Source: Geoalkalibacter halelectricus
GTDB lineage: Bacteria > Desulfobacterota > Desulfuromonadia > Desulfuromonadales > Geoalkalibacteraceae
Direction: 5' to 3'
Assembly: GCF_025263685.1 (NCBI RefSeq)
Contig: NZ_CP092109.1
Coordinates: 1,116,001 to 1,180,000 of the forward strand
Length of the DNA: 64,000 nucleotides
Numbering within the stretch: the first letter of the stretch is position 1; each line of letters starts with the position of its first letter. The notes under the pieces were generated by a model. It did no database searches, had not been told where the DNA came from, and saw nothing but the letters and a program-made list of their open reading frames with translations. Below are positions 35,304 through 44,694 of the stretch, in pieces. Both the position numbers and the translations under genes were made by a program.

Positions 35304-36179
35304 TCAGATCAGTTGGTGCTTGCGCAGCACGGTTTTGAGCTTTTCCAGGTTGGTGCTGCTCAGTTCCCACAGGGGCAGGCGCACCTTGGCGTCGCACTTG
35401 CCCATCAGCGAAAGCGAGGTCTTGACCGGCACCGGGTTGGCATCGATGAACATGGCGTTGTGCAGGTCGAGCAGTTCAAGGTGCAGGCGCCGGGCCTTCT
35501 CGTGGTCGCCGGCGAAAAAAGCCGCGACCATGGCCTTGACCTGTCCGGGCACGATGTTGGCGGAGACGGAGATCACTCCCTTGGCGCCACAGGCCAGCAT
35601 GGGGAACGTGAGAAAGTCATCGCCCGAGAGCACATCGATCTTGTCCCCGGCGTTGGCGAGGATCTCGCTGACCTGGGTCAGGTTGCCGGAGGCTTCCTTG
35701 ATGGCGACGATATTGGAGATTTCGGCCAGGCGCACGGTGGTTTCCGCGGCCATGTTGACGCCGGTGCGCCCGGGAACGTTGTAGAGCACCTGGGGCAGAT
35801 CCACGGCCGCGGCGATGGCTTTGTAGTGCTGGTAGATGCCTTCCTGGGAGGGCTTGTTGTAGTAGGGGCAGACCAGCAGCAGGCCGTCGGCGCCCATGGC
35901 CTTGGCGTTTTTGGAGAGGGTGACGGCTTCGGCGGTGGAGTTGGCGCCGGTGCCGGCGATCACCGGCACGCGCTTGGCGACCTGCTCGATGCACACCTGA
36001 ATAACGCGGTCATGTTCGGCAAAATCGAGCGTCGCCGATTCGCCGGTGGTGCCGCAGGGGATGATGGCGTCGGTGCCGCTTTCAATCTGAAAATCGATGA
36101 GCTTGCGATAGGTGTCTTCGTCGAAGCTGCCATCGGCCTTGAAAGGCGTGACAATGGCGACCATGGAACCTTTGAACAT
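35304..36179 (-). CDS. dapA: 4-hydroxy-tetrahydrodipicolinate synthase
   Basis: Condenses pyruvate with aspartate semialdehyde. The 291 residues form a TIM barrel with PCGTTGESATLDFAEHDRVI, the catalytic Tyr133 in VLYNVPGRTG, and the Schiff-base Lys161 in VAIKEASGN. GGGAGGAGG precedes the ATG. It follows lysA after a 150-base gap containing two palindromes. Confidence 0.96.
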   Translation of the reverse strand: MFKGSMVAIVTPFKADGSFDEDTYRKLIDFQIESGTDAIIPCGTTGESATLDFAEHDRVIQVCIEQVAKRVPVIAGTGANSTAEAVTLSKNAKAMGADGLLLVCPYYNKPSQEGIYQHYKAIAAAVDLPQVLYNVPGRTGVNMAAETTVRLAEISNIVAIKEASGNLTQVSEILANAGDKIDVLSGDDFLTFPMLACGAKGVISVSANIVPGQVKAMVAAFFAGDHEKARRLHLELLDLHNAMFIDANPVPVKTSLSLMGKCDAKVRLPLWELSSTNLEKLKTVLRKHQLI

Positions 36180-36229
36180 AAAATCCTCCTCCCGGATGAA
36201 ATCCGATCCCCGAAAAAATATCAGTACTC

Positions 36230-36262
36230 GGTGATGCGCCCTATGGGGGCGGGCGCATCACC
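36230..36262. repeat. perfect 12-base-pair hairpin between lysA and dapA
   Basis: GGTGATGCGCCC (36230-36241) and GGGCGCATCACC (36251-36262) are exact complements with a 9-base loop. For minus-strand transcripts leaving lysA a T-run (ATATTTTTT) follows only after 10 or more bases, so the hairpin is not a classical terminator. It could be an mRNA processing or stability element. Confidence 0.75.
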
Positions 36263-36295
36263 CTTTCCCCAAAGTTTTCCCGGCGGAATTGTTCA

Positions 36296-36322
36296 GCATG
36301 GGGTTACGACCCCACGCCGGGT
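36296..36322. repeat. dispersed palindromic repeat, second copy of the 50.6 kb element
   Basis: CATGGGGTTACGACCCCACG and the following CCGGGTG match the right arm of the element near 50623-50650 (CATGGGGGTCGCGACCCCAC...CCGGGTG) with few differences. The core GGGGTTACGACCCC is itself a palindrome. The element lies just after the lysA stop codon. Confidence 0.65.
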
Positions 36323-36331
36323 GAATAGATA

Positions 36332-37585
36332 CTACAACCAGGCGGGGATCGACTCGCCGCGCACCAGATCCTCCACCTTTTCGCGCTCGCGGATCACGGC
36401 GAACTTGTCCCCGTTGACCAGCACCTCGGCCACACGCGGGCGGCTGTTGTAGTTGCTGCTCATGGTAAAGCCGTAGGCGCCCGCCGACATGAAGGCCATC
36501 AGGTCGCCCTGCTTGAACATGGGCACGTTGCGCTCCTTGATGAGAAAATCGCCGGTCTCGCAGATGGGCCCGACGATATCGGCGACCACCAATCCGTCCT
36601 GATCCTTGACCACCGGCTGCACGCCGTGAAAGCTGCCGTAGAGGGCGGGGCGCGCCAGATCGTTCATGCCCGCGTCGATGATTATGAAGTTCTTCTCGTC
36701 GCGAGCCTTGGTGAAGAGGCATTTGGCCACCAGGATGCCGGCGTTGCCGGCGATGTTGCGCCCCGGCTCGAAAATCAGGTGCAGACCGAGATCCTTGGTT
36801 TCGGCTTGGATGGCGCTGCCGTAATCGGCGGGCAGGGGCGGCTCCTCCGCGTCGTACTGGATGCCGAGACCGCCGCCGAGATCGAGATACTTCAGATTGA
36901 TGCCCGACTCTTTGAGTTCGCCGATGAGAACCTTGAGTTTCTTGATGGAGTCGACGAAGGGCTCGACCTTGGTCAGCTGGCTGCCGATGTGGCAGTCGAT
37001 GCCGAGGATCTCCAGGTTCTTCATTTGAGCGGCGCGCTTGTATTCCCGGACGGCATCCTCCATGGTGATGCCGAATTTGGCTTTTTTCAGACCGGTGGTG
37101 ATGTAGGGATGGGTCTGGGGGTCGACGTTGGGGTTGACGCGCAACGCGATGCCGGCTTTTTTGCCCAGGCGCCCGGCGATTTCGTTGAGGCGGTCGATTT
37201 CCTGCTCGGATTCGACGTTGAACATGAGAATGTTGCTGTTGAGGGCATATTCGATTTCATCGTCGCGCTTGCCCACCCCGGAATACACCACTTTTTGAGG
37301 GTCGACGCCGGCTTGCAGGGCGCGGTAGAGCTCACCGCCCGAAACGATATCGACGCCGCCGCCCATGCGGATCAGGGTCTTGAGGATCGCCAGGTTGGAG
37401 TTGGCCTTGACCGAATAGCAGATGGTGTGCGGAGTGCCGGAAAAGGCCTCGTCGAAGGCCTTGAAATGCCGTTCGAGAGTCGCCTGGGAGTAAACGTAGA
37501 CCGGGCTGCCCACCTGGGCCACGATGTCGCGCAGGGCGACGTCTTCAGCATAGAGTTCATTGCCTTTGTACTGGAAAAAATGCAT
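36332..37585 (-). CDS. lysA: diaminopimelate decarboxylase
   Basis: Removes carbon dioxide from meso-diaminopimelate to give lysine. The 417 residues have the PLP lysine in TICYSVKANSNL (K60), GGGVDIVSGGELYRAL, the phosphate-binding LDLGGGLGIQY, and the active-site region at the subunit interface (GPICETGDFLIKER). CAGGAGG precedes the ATG. It is upstream of dapA in the same direction. Confidence 0.96.
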   Translation of the reverse strand: MHFFQYKGNELYAEDVALRDIVAQVGSPVYVYSQATLERHFKAFDEAFSGTPHTICYSVKANSNLAILKTLIRMGGGVDIVSGGELYRALQAGVDPQKVVYSGVGKRDDEIEYALNSNILMFNVESEQEIDRLNEIAGRLGKKAGIALRVNPNVDPQTHPYITTGLKKAKFGITMEDAVREYKRAAQMKNLEILGIDCHIGSQLTKVEPFVDSIKKLKVLIGELKESGINLKYLDLGGGLGIQYDAEEPPLPADYGSAIQAETKDLGLHLIFEPGRNIAGNAGILVAKCLFTKARDEKNFIIIDAGMNDLARPALYGSFHGVQPVVKDQDGLVVADIVGPICETGDFLIKERNVPMFKQGDLMAFMSAGAYGFTMSSNYNSRPRVAEVLVNGDKFAVIREREKVEDLVRGESIPAWL

Positions 37586-37695
37586 GGGGCGTCGATCCTC
37601 CTGAGGTGGATGAGTGCGTGGTGTGCGGGACTGAATAAACCAGAATATCTAACATACCCGAAGGGATAAGTCAAAAAGGCTCTCGTTCCGCCGCC

Positions 37696-38478
37696 TCAGC
37701 GCCCCGCCCGCGGAACCACCCGAACTTCCGCGGAGCGGCCGGAGAAAATGCGGCGGCCGTCGTGCTCGATCACCGTGCGTACCGCGTAGCCGTAAGTCTG
37801 GTCGTTGGCCACGGCAAAATCCTCGAAGGCCGTTTCCGTCAGGGGGGTCTGCGTCAGGGGCAAGGGCGAAAAAGGCGCCTCGCCCGTGCGGCGGTACAGG
37901 TGGTAGCCGAGCAAACGTGCGTCCTGCGGTAGCGCGGTGACCGGGCTCCAATGCAGGCGCACCAGCCGATCGTGGCCGGTGGCCGCCGCCTTGGCCGGCG
38001 GTGGGGGCGGTTCGGTGAGAATCAAGCGGGCGCGGGCCGGGGCCCCGGGGCGGTTTTTCAGGTTGACGGCCTGGATGCGGTAAAGGTAACCGGTTGCCAC
38101 GGCAACCCGGGTATCGAACAAGAAGAGCTGGTCGCCGAAGCGACTGCCGGACGGCAGGTAGTCGAGGGCAAGTTCGGCGACCAGGACGGCTTGCTCCTCC
38201 CGGCACTCGGGGCAGGGATCATCGGCGGGAAAGGCCAGGCGATAGATGCGAAACCCGGCCAGATCCGTCAGGGGCGAGCCGTCCTGGTTGTGGGTGGGAG
38301 GGCCCCAGGAAAGCAGGATGCTTTCGCCCACCTGCTCGGCGCTGAAGGTCTCCGGCGCGGCGGGGTCGAGCACGGTCAGCGGGCGCACCGGACCTTTCTT
38401 GCCGCAGGCGCCGAGCACCAGGAGCAGAGCGGCGAAAAACAGAATTTTTGGCACAAGCCCGCAGCGATAAAATCTCAC
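37696..38478 (-). CDS. lipoprotein with LptM-like start and fibronectin-III-like modules
   Basis: A 260-residue predicted lipoprotein. The signal sequence ends in the lipobox LVLGAC with lipidated Cys25, followed by GKKGPVRPL, which resembles the small lipoprotein LptM/YifL often encoded beside lysA. Unlike that short protein it continues with two fibronectin-III-like modules (about 45-145, ILLSWGPPTHNQDGSPLTDL; about 145-255, VRLHWSPVTALPQDARLLG). The start is a GTG at 38478 with AGGA about 8 bases before it. It lies between argH and lysA; the role is unknown. Confidence 0.8.
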   Translation of the reverse strand: MRFYRCGLVPKILFFAALLLVLGACGKKGPVRPLTVLDPAAPETFSAEQVGESILLSWGPPTHNQDGSPLTDLAGFRIYRLAFPADDPCPECREEQAVLVAELALDYLPSGSRFGDQLFLFDTRVAVATGYLYRIQAVNLKNRPGAPARARLILTEPPPPPAKAAATGHDRLVRLHWSPVTALPQDARLLGYHLYRRTGEAPFSPLPLTQTPLTETAFEDFAVANDQTYGYAVRTVIEHDGRRIFSGRSAEVRVVPRAGR

Positions 38479-38542
38479 CTTATAAGTCCTCCCCCACCCG
38501 TTTGCAGTGTCTGTTCAAGCCGCGTAAGCAACATAGATCATG

Positions 38543-38576
38543 CTTCTCTTGGCGAGCTTCGCGGCTTTGCGTGAGA
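38543..38576. repeat. small dispersed repeat fragment between argH and the lipoprotein gene
   Basis: CTTCTCTTGGCGAGCTTCGC followed by GGCTTTGCGTGAGA has the CTTGGCG..CTTTGCGTGAGA pattern of short repeats common between genes in bacteria. No opposite arm was identified nearby, so it may be a half element. Confidence 0.4.
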
Positions 38577-38585
38577 AAGGGTTTT

Positions 38586-39974
38586 TCAAGACTTAGCTTG
38601 CCTCTCCTGCCGCGCCCGACGAATCTCGCGCTCCACCGCTTCGCGCGCGGTGCCGCCGGTGGCGCGGCGCGCATTGACCGAGGCCTCCAGGGTGACGAAG
38701 TCGTAGATATCGGCCTCGATCAGGGGTGAAAACTGCTGGAACTCCGCGAGACTGAGCTCGGGGATGTCCTTGCCGGTTTCCACGCAATAGCGCACCGTCT
38801 TGCCCACCACCTCATGGGCCTGGCGAAAGGGCAGGCCCTTGCGTACCACGTAGTCGGCGACATCGGTGGCAGTGGAGTAGCCGCGCGCGGCGGCGGTGCG
38901 CATGTTTTCCGCCTTGACGCGCAGCTTCGCGATCATGTCGGCGAAGATCTTGAGGCTGCCCTTGACCGTGTCGATGGTGTCGAAGAGCGGCTCCTTGTCC
39001 TCCTGCATGTCCTTGTTGTAGGCCAGGGGCAGGGATTTCATCAGGGTCAGCAGACTCATGAGGTTGCCGTAGACGCGCCCCGTCTTGCCGCGCACCAGCT
39101 CGGGCACGTCAGGGTTTTTCTTCTGCGGCATGATGGAACTGCCGGTGCAGAAGGCGTCGCTGAGCTCGACGAAGTTGAAATCCGCCGAGGACCACAGAAT
39201 CAGCTCCTCGGAGAGCCGCGAGAGGTGCATCATCAGAATCGAGGCGGCGGCGCAGAACTCGATGGCGAAGTCGCGGTCGGAGACGGTGTCGAGGCTGTTG
39301 CGGGTGACCCCGGCGAAGCCGAGCTGCTCGGCGACGTATTCGCGGTCGATGGGGAAGGTGGTGCCGGCCAGGGCGCCGGCGCCCAGGGGCAGTTCATCGA
39401 GGCGCTTGGCCACATCGGCCAGGCGCCCGGCGTCGCGGCGGAACATCTCGTAATAAGCCAACAGGTGGTGGGCGAAAAGCACCGGCTGCGCGGTCTGCAG
39501 GTGGGTGTAGCCGGGCATGATGACCGCCAGGTTCGCCTCGGCCTGGTCGAGCAGGGCTTGCTGCAGGGCATCGAGGTAGACGGCGATGGCCTGCAGCTCA
39601 TCGCGCAGATAGAGGCGCACGTCGAGGGCCACCTGGTCGTTGCGTGAGCGCGCGGTGTGCAGTTTACCGCCCACCGGGCCGATGCGTTCGATGAGCCGCG
39701 CCTCGATGTTCATGTGGATGTCCTCGAGGCTGACCTTGAAGTCAAAGTTTTCCGCTTCGATGTCGGCGAGGATACCTTCAAGACCGGAGATGATCTGCTC
39801 GGCGTCCGCGGCGCTGATGATGCTTTGTTTGGCCAGCATGCGCGCATGGGCGATGGAGCCCTGGATATCGTAGCGGTACATGCGCTGATCAAAGGCGATG
39901 GAGGCGGTGAATTCCTCGACGAACTTGTCGGTGGGTTGGCTGAAGCGTCCGCCCCAGAGTTTATCCTGTGCCAT
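38586..39974 (-). CDS. argH: argininosuccinate lyase
   Basis: Final step of arginine synthesis, splitting argininosuccinate into arginine and fumarate. The 462 residues start [20 protein letters not shown], contain [20 protein letters not shown] and [20 protein letters not shown], and have the superfamily signature [12 protein letters not shown]. It is a normal-length ArgH. It is in line with argG but separated from it by the NUDIX and nitrilase-like genes. Confidence 0.96.
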   Translation of the reverse strand: MAQDKLWGGRFSQPTDKFVEEFTASIAFDQRMYRYDIQGSIAHARMLAKQSIISAADAEQIISGLEGILADIEAENFDFKVSLEDIHMNIEARLIERIGPVGGKLHTARSRNDQVALDVRLYLRDELQAIAVYLDALQQALLDQAEANLAVIMPGYTHLQTAQPVLFAHHLLAYYEMFRRDAGRLADVAKRLDELPLGAGALAGTTFPIDREYVAEQLGFAGVTRNSLDTVSDRDFAIEFCAAASILMMHLSRLSEELILWSSADFNFVELSDAFCTGSSIMPQKKNPDVPELVRGKTGRVYGNLMSLLTLMKSLPLAYNKDMQEDKEPLFDTIDTVKGSLKIFADMIAKLRVKAENMRTAAARGYSTATDVADYVVRKGLPFRQAHEVVGKTVRYCVETGKDIPELSLAEFQQFSPLIEADIYDFVTLEASVNARRATGGTAREAVEREIRRARQERQAKS

Positions 39975-40014
39975 GAGCTATGAGTCTCCCTGTCGGTGTG
40001 ATTTTTGTTTCGAT

Positions 40015-41217
40015 CTATTTGACTCCGCCCGGAGCCGGGGAAAGAGGGCAGGCCGGCGCCGTCCGGCGAATATCGCCCAGAGGCTGCAGGTCCGTATCCT
40101 CCAGGCGAATCCAGCCGGTTCGGCCCTCGGGGCGGTAGATGCCGTGGACCTTGAGGGGAAAGCGCGTGGTGCGCGGGTCAAGCTCGTGAAACAGCGGCAG
40201 GTTGAAATAATAGAGCCGCGTTTCGGCCCCGAAGCGCAACCGGCAGACGGGCAGGTCGCCGAAGTCGTCGCTGGCGAATTCGGGATAGCTCACCGGCACG
40301 ATCTTGTGGCTTTTGTGGATGATCACCGAGGAGTGGCCGAAGGTGTAGTCGCCCTTGACGTTGAGACCGCTGGTTTCAGCGGAGGTGTTGGCGAACACCG
40401 TGACCGTGTCGCGTACCCCGGGGGTGTAGGCGAGGTATTCGCCGTAAAAGCCGTTGACCACGTCGCGAAAGGCCTGATGCTCGGGCTTGGGGTTGCATTG
40501 CAGTACCGCCAGCAGATCGAGGCGTTGGCGGGTGCGGAAAAACAGTTCGTTGGCCCGCTCGATCACCGCGTTGATGTTGGATTGATAAAGGTCGCGGTAA
40601 ATATAGTCGAGGCAGATCATGGCCATGAAGTTAAAGCCCACCGGGGTGCAGCGCAGCAGCGGAAAAACCTTGCCGCGATACAGGTCGTGAAAGGGGTCGA
40701 TGGTCTCCTCGGCGACCATGGGATGGCTTTTGGCTTGCAGAAAAACTCGTAGACGACCGTCGGCTTCCTTGATCGCGATGACCGCCCAGTTGACCGGAAC
40801 CTGCTCGATATCGCCGGCGTCGATATCCTTGAGCACCGATGCCAGGGCCTCTTCATTGTCGGTGCGATATTTCTTGAGGATGTCGAGATATTCATGCAGG
40901 CGAATATGCTCGACGCCGAACATGGTGATGGTGTTGGGGCGAAAGCAGCGATCGATGAAAGAGAGGGCTTCGTCCACATGCTCGGCGGGCATGGCCGACT
41001 CGGGCAGGAGAAGAAAATGCAGCTTCTTGAGGTTTCCGGGCCCTTCGGCGGCGAGTTCGAGAATCGAGCGGATGCGCTCCCATTGGGGCTGGGGGTCGGT
41101 CAGTTTACAGGCGAAGCTCGACAGGCCCAGGCTGTTGGGGATCTGCGCGATCAGGCAGTGCAGATGGTGCCCAAGGGGAAACTCGACGTTGATCTGCTTG
41201 TCGACGATCTGGAACAT
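40015..41217 (-). CDS. divergent nitrilase-superfamily (carbon-nitrogen hydrolase-like) protein
   Basis: A 400-residue soluble protein I could only place by its catalytic pattern. LHFLLLPESAMP supplies a Glu (E73), LQAKSHPMVAEE a Lys (K163) and FMAMICLDYIYRD a Cys (C202), in the order and local context of the Glu-Lys-Cys triad of nitrilase-fold amidohydrolases. The spacing between E and K is longer than in most nitrilases. There is no signal peptide. It starts four bases after the NUDIX stop codon on the same strand, so the two are coupled. It has no evident part in arginine synthesis despite lying between argG and argH. The substrate is unknown. Confidence 0.6.
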   Translation of the reverse strand: MFQIVDKQINVEFPLGHHLHCLIAQIPNSLGLSSFACKLTDPQPQWERIRSILELAAEGPGNLKKLHFLLLPESAMPAEHVDEALSFIDRCFRPNTITMFGVEHIRLHEYLDILKKYRTDNEEALASVLKDIDAGDIEQVPVNWAVIAIKEADGRLRVFLQAKSHPMVAEETIDPFHDLYRGKVFPLLRCTPVGFNFMAMICLDYIYRDLYQSNINAVIERANELFFRTRQRLDLLAVLQCNPKPEHQAFRDVVNGFYGEYLAYTPGVRDTVTVFANTSAETSGLNVKGDYTFGHSSVIIHKSHKIVPVSYPEFASDDFGDLPVCRLRFGAETRLYYFNLPLFHELDPRTTRFPLKVHGIYRPEGRTGWIRLEDTDLQPLGDIRRTAPACPLSPAPGGVK

Positions 41218-41221
41218 GGGA

Positions 41222-41725
41222 TCAGCTCTGGCTCGGTGATTTGAGTAGGCCGCCGGGGAGTTCCTCGTTCAAGTCGATGTCGGCGGGGCGCGGCTGCTCC
41301 CAGGGCAGATCGGGAAAGACGCGGGTGAGAATATGCCGGCCGCCGGGTGGCAGGGCCATCTTCGGCAGGCAGTCCTTGAGCGCCCAGATGGCCTCGGTGC
41401 ATTCGGAGCCGTTGGGGTTGAGTTCGAGGCTCAGGGGCGCGGCCCGGTAATAGAGGATGACGAAATGATCGCGGCGCTCGCCCACCTCGATGTGCTCGAA
41501 AACATCGATGAGGCCTTCGACGTGGATCTCGATGCCGACTTCCTCGCGCACTTCGCGATGCAGGGCGGCCAGGATCGACTCGCCGTGGTCGATCTTGCCG
41601 CCGGGCATGACCCAGAGACTGCAAAAGGGCTCGATGCAGCGCCGGGTCAGCAGCACCCGCTCCTGTTCGTCGATGACACAGGCGACCACGGAGGTTTTGA
41701 TGGCTTGCTGCTTCTTGAATTCCAT
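41222..41725 (-). CDS. NUDIX hydrolase
   Basis: A 167-residue hydrolase acting on a nucleoside diphosphate linked to another group. The NUDIX box is complete: GGKIDHGES, seven residues, then REVREEVGIE. The N-terminal strand SVVACVIDEQERVLLTRR is typical. The ATG at 41725 is chosen because an upstream in-frame ATG lies within a palindromic repeat; neither has a strong ribosome site. It is coupled to the nitrilase-like gene. The substrate cannot be read from the sequence. Confidence 0.85.
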   Translation of the reverse strand: MEFKKQQAIKTSVVACVIDEQERVLLTRRCIEPFCSLWVMPGGKIDHGESILAALHREVREEVGIEIHVEGLIDVFEHIEVGERRDHFVILYYRAAPLSLELNPNGSECTEAIWALKDCLPKMALPPGGRHILTRVFPDLPWEQPRPADIDLNEELPGGLLKSPSQS

Positions 41726-41739
41726 AGGCAGGTGGTCGC

Positions 41740-41763
41740 AGGGGCGCAGCATGCTGCGCCCCT
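41740..41763. repeat. 24-base perfect palindrome of the AGGGGC...GCCCCT type
   Basis: AGGGGCGCAGCA is followed immediately by its exact reverse complement TGCTGCGCCCCT. It lies between the argG stop codon and the NUDIX start. It belongs to the same style as the element at 47001-47048, whose outer arms are GTAGGGGC and GCCCCTAC. Confidence 0.8.
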
Positions 41764-41782
41764 ACCGGATCCTTCAATCGAA

Positions 41783-43003
41783 TTACTTTTTATTCTGTCT
41801 CTGGATGGCGGCGATGCGCATGCGCAGGGCGTTGAGCTTGATGAAGCCCTCGGCATCGGCCTGGTTGTAGACCTCGTCGGCCTCGAAGGTGGCAAAGTCG
41901 ACGTTAAACAGGCTGTCCGTATCCGACTGACGGCCCACCACCCGACAATGGCCCTTGTAGAGCTTGATGCGCGCCTTGCCGTTGACGGTCTTCTGCGACT
42001 CGTCGATGAGCGCCTGCAGCACCTTGCGCTCGGGGGAGAACCAGTAGCCGTTGTAGATCATCTCGGCGTAGCGCGGCACCAGGGAGTCGCGCAGATGCAT
42101 GACCTCGCGGTCCATGGTGATGGATTCCACGGCGCGGTGCGCCTCTTCGAGAATGGTGCCGCCCGGGGTTTCGTAGACGCCGCGGCTCTTCATGCCGACG
42201 TAGCGGTTTTCCATGAGGTCGACGCGACCGATGCCGTGCTTGCCGCCCAATTCGTTGAGCTTGGCCAGCAGCTTGGCGGGGGAGAGTCGCTCGCCATTGA
42301 CCGCCACCGCATCGCCCTTTTCAAATTCGACCTCGACGTATTCGGGTTGATCGGGCGCATCCTCGGGGCGCACGGTGAGCACGTACATCTCCTCGGGGGC
42401 CTCGGCCCAGGGGTTCTCCAGGATGTCGCCCTCAAAAGAGATGTGCAGCAGGTTGCGGTCCGAACTCCAGGGAAACTTCTTGCTGGTCGGAACGGGAATG
42501 CCATGCTTCTTGGCGTAGTCTTCGAGGGCGGTGCGGCTCTTCAACTCCCACTCACGCCAGGGCGCGATGACTTTGATGGCCGGATCGAAGTGGTAGTAGG
42601 CCAATTCGAAACGCACCTGGTCGTTGCCCTTGCCCGTGGCGCCGTGGGAGACGGCGTCGGCGCTCTCCTGGGCGGCGATGTCCATCTGCGCCTTGGCGAT
42701 CAGCGGCCGGGCGATGGAGGTGCCGAGGAAGTAGCGGCCTTCGTAGATGGCGTTGGCGCGGAACATGGGAAAGACGAAATCGCGGGCGAACTCTTCCTTG
42801 AGATCGAGGATGTGGCAGCTGGAAGCGCCGGTTTTCTTGGCTTTTTCCGGAATGTGGTCGAGTTCCTCGCCCTGGCCGAGGTCGGCGGAATAGGCGATGA
42901 CTTCGCAGCCGTATTCTTCCACCAGCCACTTGAGGATGATCGAGGTGTCAAGGCCCCCCGAATAGGCCAGAACGACTTTTTTAACGCTTTCCTTTTTGGA
43001 CAT
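41783..43003 (-). CDS. argG: argininosuccinate synthase
   Basis: Joins citrulline and aspartate using ATP. The 406 residues start with the N-type ATP pyrophosphatase loop [18 protein letters not shown] and contain [20 protein letters not shown] and the later segments [20 protein letters not shown]. Length and motifs are normal. It precedes NUDIX, the nitrilase-like gene and argH in transcription order. Confidence 0.97.
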   Translation of the reverse strand: MSKKESVKKVVLAYSGGLDTSIILKWLVEEYGCEVIAYSADLGQGEELDHIPEKAKKTGASSCHILDLKEEFARDFVFPMFRANAIYEGRYFLGTSIARPLIAKAQMDIAAQESADAVSHGATGKGNDQVRFELAYYHFDPAIKVIAPWREWELKSRTALEDYAKKHGIPVPTSKKFPWSSDRNLLHISFEGDILENPWAEAPEEMYVLTVRPEDAPDQPEYVEVEFEKGDAVAVNGERLSPAKLLAKLNELGGKHGIGRVDLMENRYVGMKSRGVYETPGGTILEEAHRAVESITMDREVMHLRDSLVPRYAEMIYNGYWFSPERKVLQALIDESQKTVNGKARIKLYKGHCRVVGRQSDTDSLFNVDFATFEADEVYNQADAEGFIKLNALRMRIAAIQRQNKK

Positions 43004-43062
43004 GGTGATCGTCTCCTGAGGTTGAATGGGAAGGCCGCCGCGCGGACATCCTCCCTTAAGTC

Positions 43063-43707
43063 TTAGAGTTTGATGACGTAGGTGGCGGCCAGGCGATCAT
43101 GCAGTCCCTGCTTCTGCGCATCAAAGGCCACCATGAGAAAACCCAGGCCCAGCAGCAGCCCCGAGATGAATTTGCCGACCAGTTCGCGAGCGAACGCGCG
43201 GGGAAAACCGACCGGGGCGCCGTCCTGGCGCACCACCTGGATGCGCAGCGCCATTTTGCCCGGGGTCTGCCCGCAATAGCCGGTGAAAAAGATCTTGTAG
43301 GTCTGCCAGAGGACGAAATTAAACAAAGCCAGGGTCAGGATCAACAAGTGCGTGGTTTCGGTTCCGGGGCCGAGCACCGCCCTAGCCGCCCAGCCGAGAA
43401 AGCCGCCGAGCACCGTTTGCACCAGGCTCACCAGGCTTACGTCGATCAGCGCCGCGACCGCGCGCATCCAAAATCCCGCCTTGGGGCGCAAGGCCAGGTT
43501 CTCCCCTGTAGCGGCGGCGTTATCACTAACCTTAGCATAATCTTGGGAAGTTTCCGTCCCGAGCGAAGCGGTGTCTTGCCGAGCGGCGCCGCCCGGATAG
43601 GAAAATACCGCCGCGCAGCGCGGGCAGGTCACCCGCGCCGCGGAACTCGGTAGGCGGTCACTGGGGACCTCGCGGCTGAAGCCGCATTCAGGGCACGTCA
43701 GGGTCAT
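43063..43707 (-). CDS. RDD-family membrane protein with N-terminal zinc ribbon
   Basis: A 214-residue protein with a CxxC...CxxC zinc ribbon (TCPECGF, C5/C8; [10 protein letters not shown]28/C31) and a flexible linker (about 40-75). An RDD domain with about three membrane segments follows ([55 protein letters not shown]). The family signature [17 protein letters not shown] is present. RDD proteins are proposed transporters or ion-related factors; the role here is unknown. It lies between argF and argG. Confidence 0.82.
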   Translation of the reverse strand: MTLTCPECGFSREVPSDRLPSSAARVTCPRCAAVFSYPGGAARQDTASLGTETSQDYAKVSDNAAATGENLALRPKAGFWMRAVAALIDVSLVSLVQTVLGGFLGWAARAVLGPGTETTHLLILTLALFNFVLWQTYKIFFTGYCGQTPGKMALRIQVVRQDGAPVGFPRAFARELVGKFISGLLLGLGFLMVAFDAQKQGLHDRLAATYVIKL

Positions 43708-43758
43708 TACTCAGTCCGCTAAGCGAAGGGCCGGGCAGTGTTTCGGCCCTTGGGCGCA

Positions 43759-44673
43759 TTATTTCATCAGGGTGGCGAGAATGGCCTTTTGCACGTGCAG
43801 GCGGTTTTCCGCTTCATCGAAAATGATGGATTGCGGCCCCTCGATGACCTCGTCGGTGATTTCCTCGCCGCGGTGGGCGGGCAGACAATGCATGACCAGG
43901 GAATCCGCTGCCGCGATTTTGAGCAGGTCGGAATTGATCTGGTAGCCCTGGAACGCCTTCTCACGCTCTTTCTGCTCGGCTTCCTGGCCCATGCTGGCCC
44001 AGACGTCGGTATTGAGTACCTGGGCTCCGCGTGCCGCCTCGCGGGGATCATCCGTGTAGAGAATGCGCGCCCCGCGTTCCTCGGCGCGCGCCCGCACGCC
44101 CGCGTCGGGTTGGTAACCCTGGGGCGTGGCGACGCGCAGCTCGAAACCGAACACCGCCGCGGCATTGATCCAGGAATGGGCCATGTTGTTGCCGTCGCCG
44201 ATCCAGCAATAGCTCAGCTCGCGCCAGTCGACGCGATGCTCGCTGACGGTGAACAGATCGGCCATGACCTGGCAGGGATGATAGAGGTCGGTGAGGCCGT
44301 TGACCACGGGCACCTCGCAACAAGCGGCGAATTCTTCCACCGCCTCCTGGGAAAAGGTGCGAATCATCACCCCGTCGACGTAGCGCGCCATGCAGCGCGC
44401 CGTGTCCTTGATGGGCTCGCCGCGCCCCATCTGGGTATTGCCCGAGGACAAGAACAGGGCATGGCCGCCCAACTGAAACATGCCGACCTCAAAGGACACC
44501 CGCGTGCGCGTCGAACTCTTCTCGAAAATCATGCCCAGGGTCTTGCCCTTGAGCAGATGATGCTCTTCGCCGCACTTCTGCTTGGCCTTGAGGTCGCGGG
44601 CCAGTTCAAAGATGGCTTCCAGTTCCTCGCGCTTCCAGTCCGTCAGACAAAGAAAGTCTTTATTCACTTGCAT
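43759..44673 (-). CDS. argF: ornithine carbamoyltransferase
   Basis: Makes citrulline from ornithine and carbamoyl phosphate. The 304 residues have the carbamoyl-phosphate site KSSTRTRVSFEV (residues 54-58 STRTR), YHPCQVMADL, and the ornithine-side MHCLPAHRGEEITDEV. It is a normal-length anabolic-type enzyme. It follows argD on the same strand, with an inverted repeat between them. Confidence 0.96.
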   Translation of the reverse strand: MQVNKDFLCLTDWKREELEAIFELARDLKAKQKCGEEHHLLKGKTLGMIFEKSSTRTRVSFEVGMFQLGGHALFLSSGNTQMGRGEPIKDTARCMARYVDGVMIRTFSQEAVEEFAACCEVPVVNGLTDLYHPCQVMADLFTVSEHRVDWRELSYCWIGDGNNMAHSWINAAAVFGFELRVATPQGYQPDAGVRARAEERGARILYTDDPREAARGAQVLNTDVWASMGQEAEQKEREKAFQGYQINSDLLKIAAADSLVMHCLPAHRGEEITDEVIEGPQSIIFDEAENRLHVQKAILATLMK

Positions 44674-44694
44674 ACTCCTTGAAAACCTATTGGA

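Noticed and set aside
34320-37690. Lysine riboswitch upstream of lysA, dapA or dapB
   Set aside because: The gaps are short and hold only simple palindromes; no lysine aptamer core was recognised.
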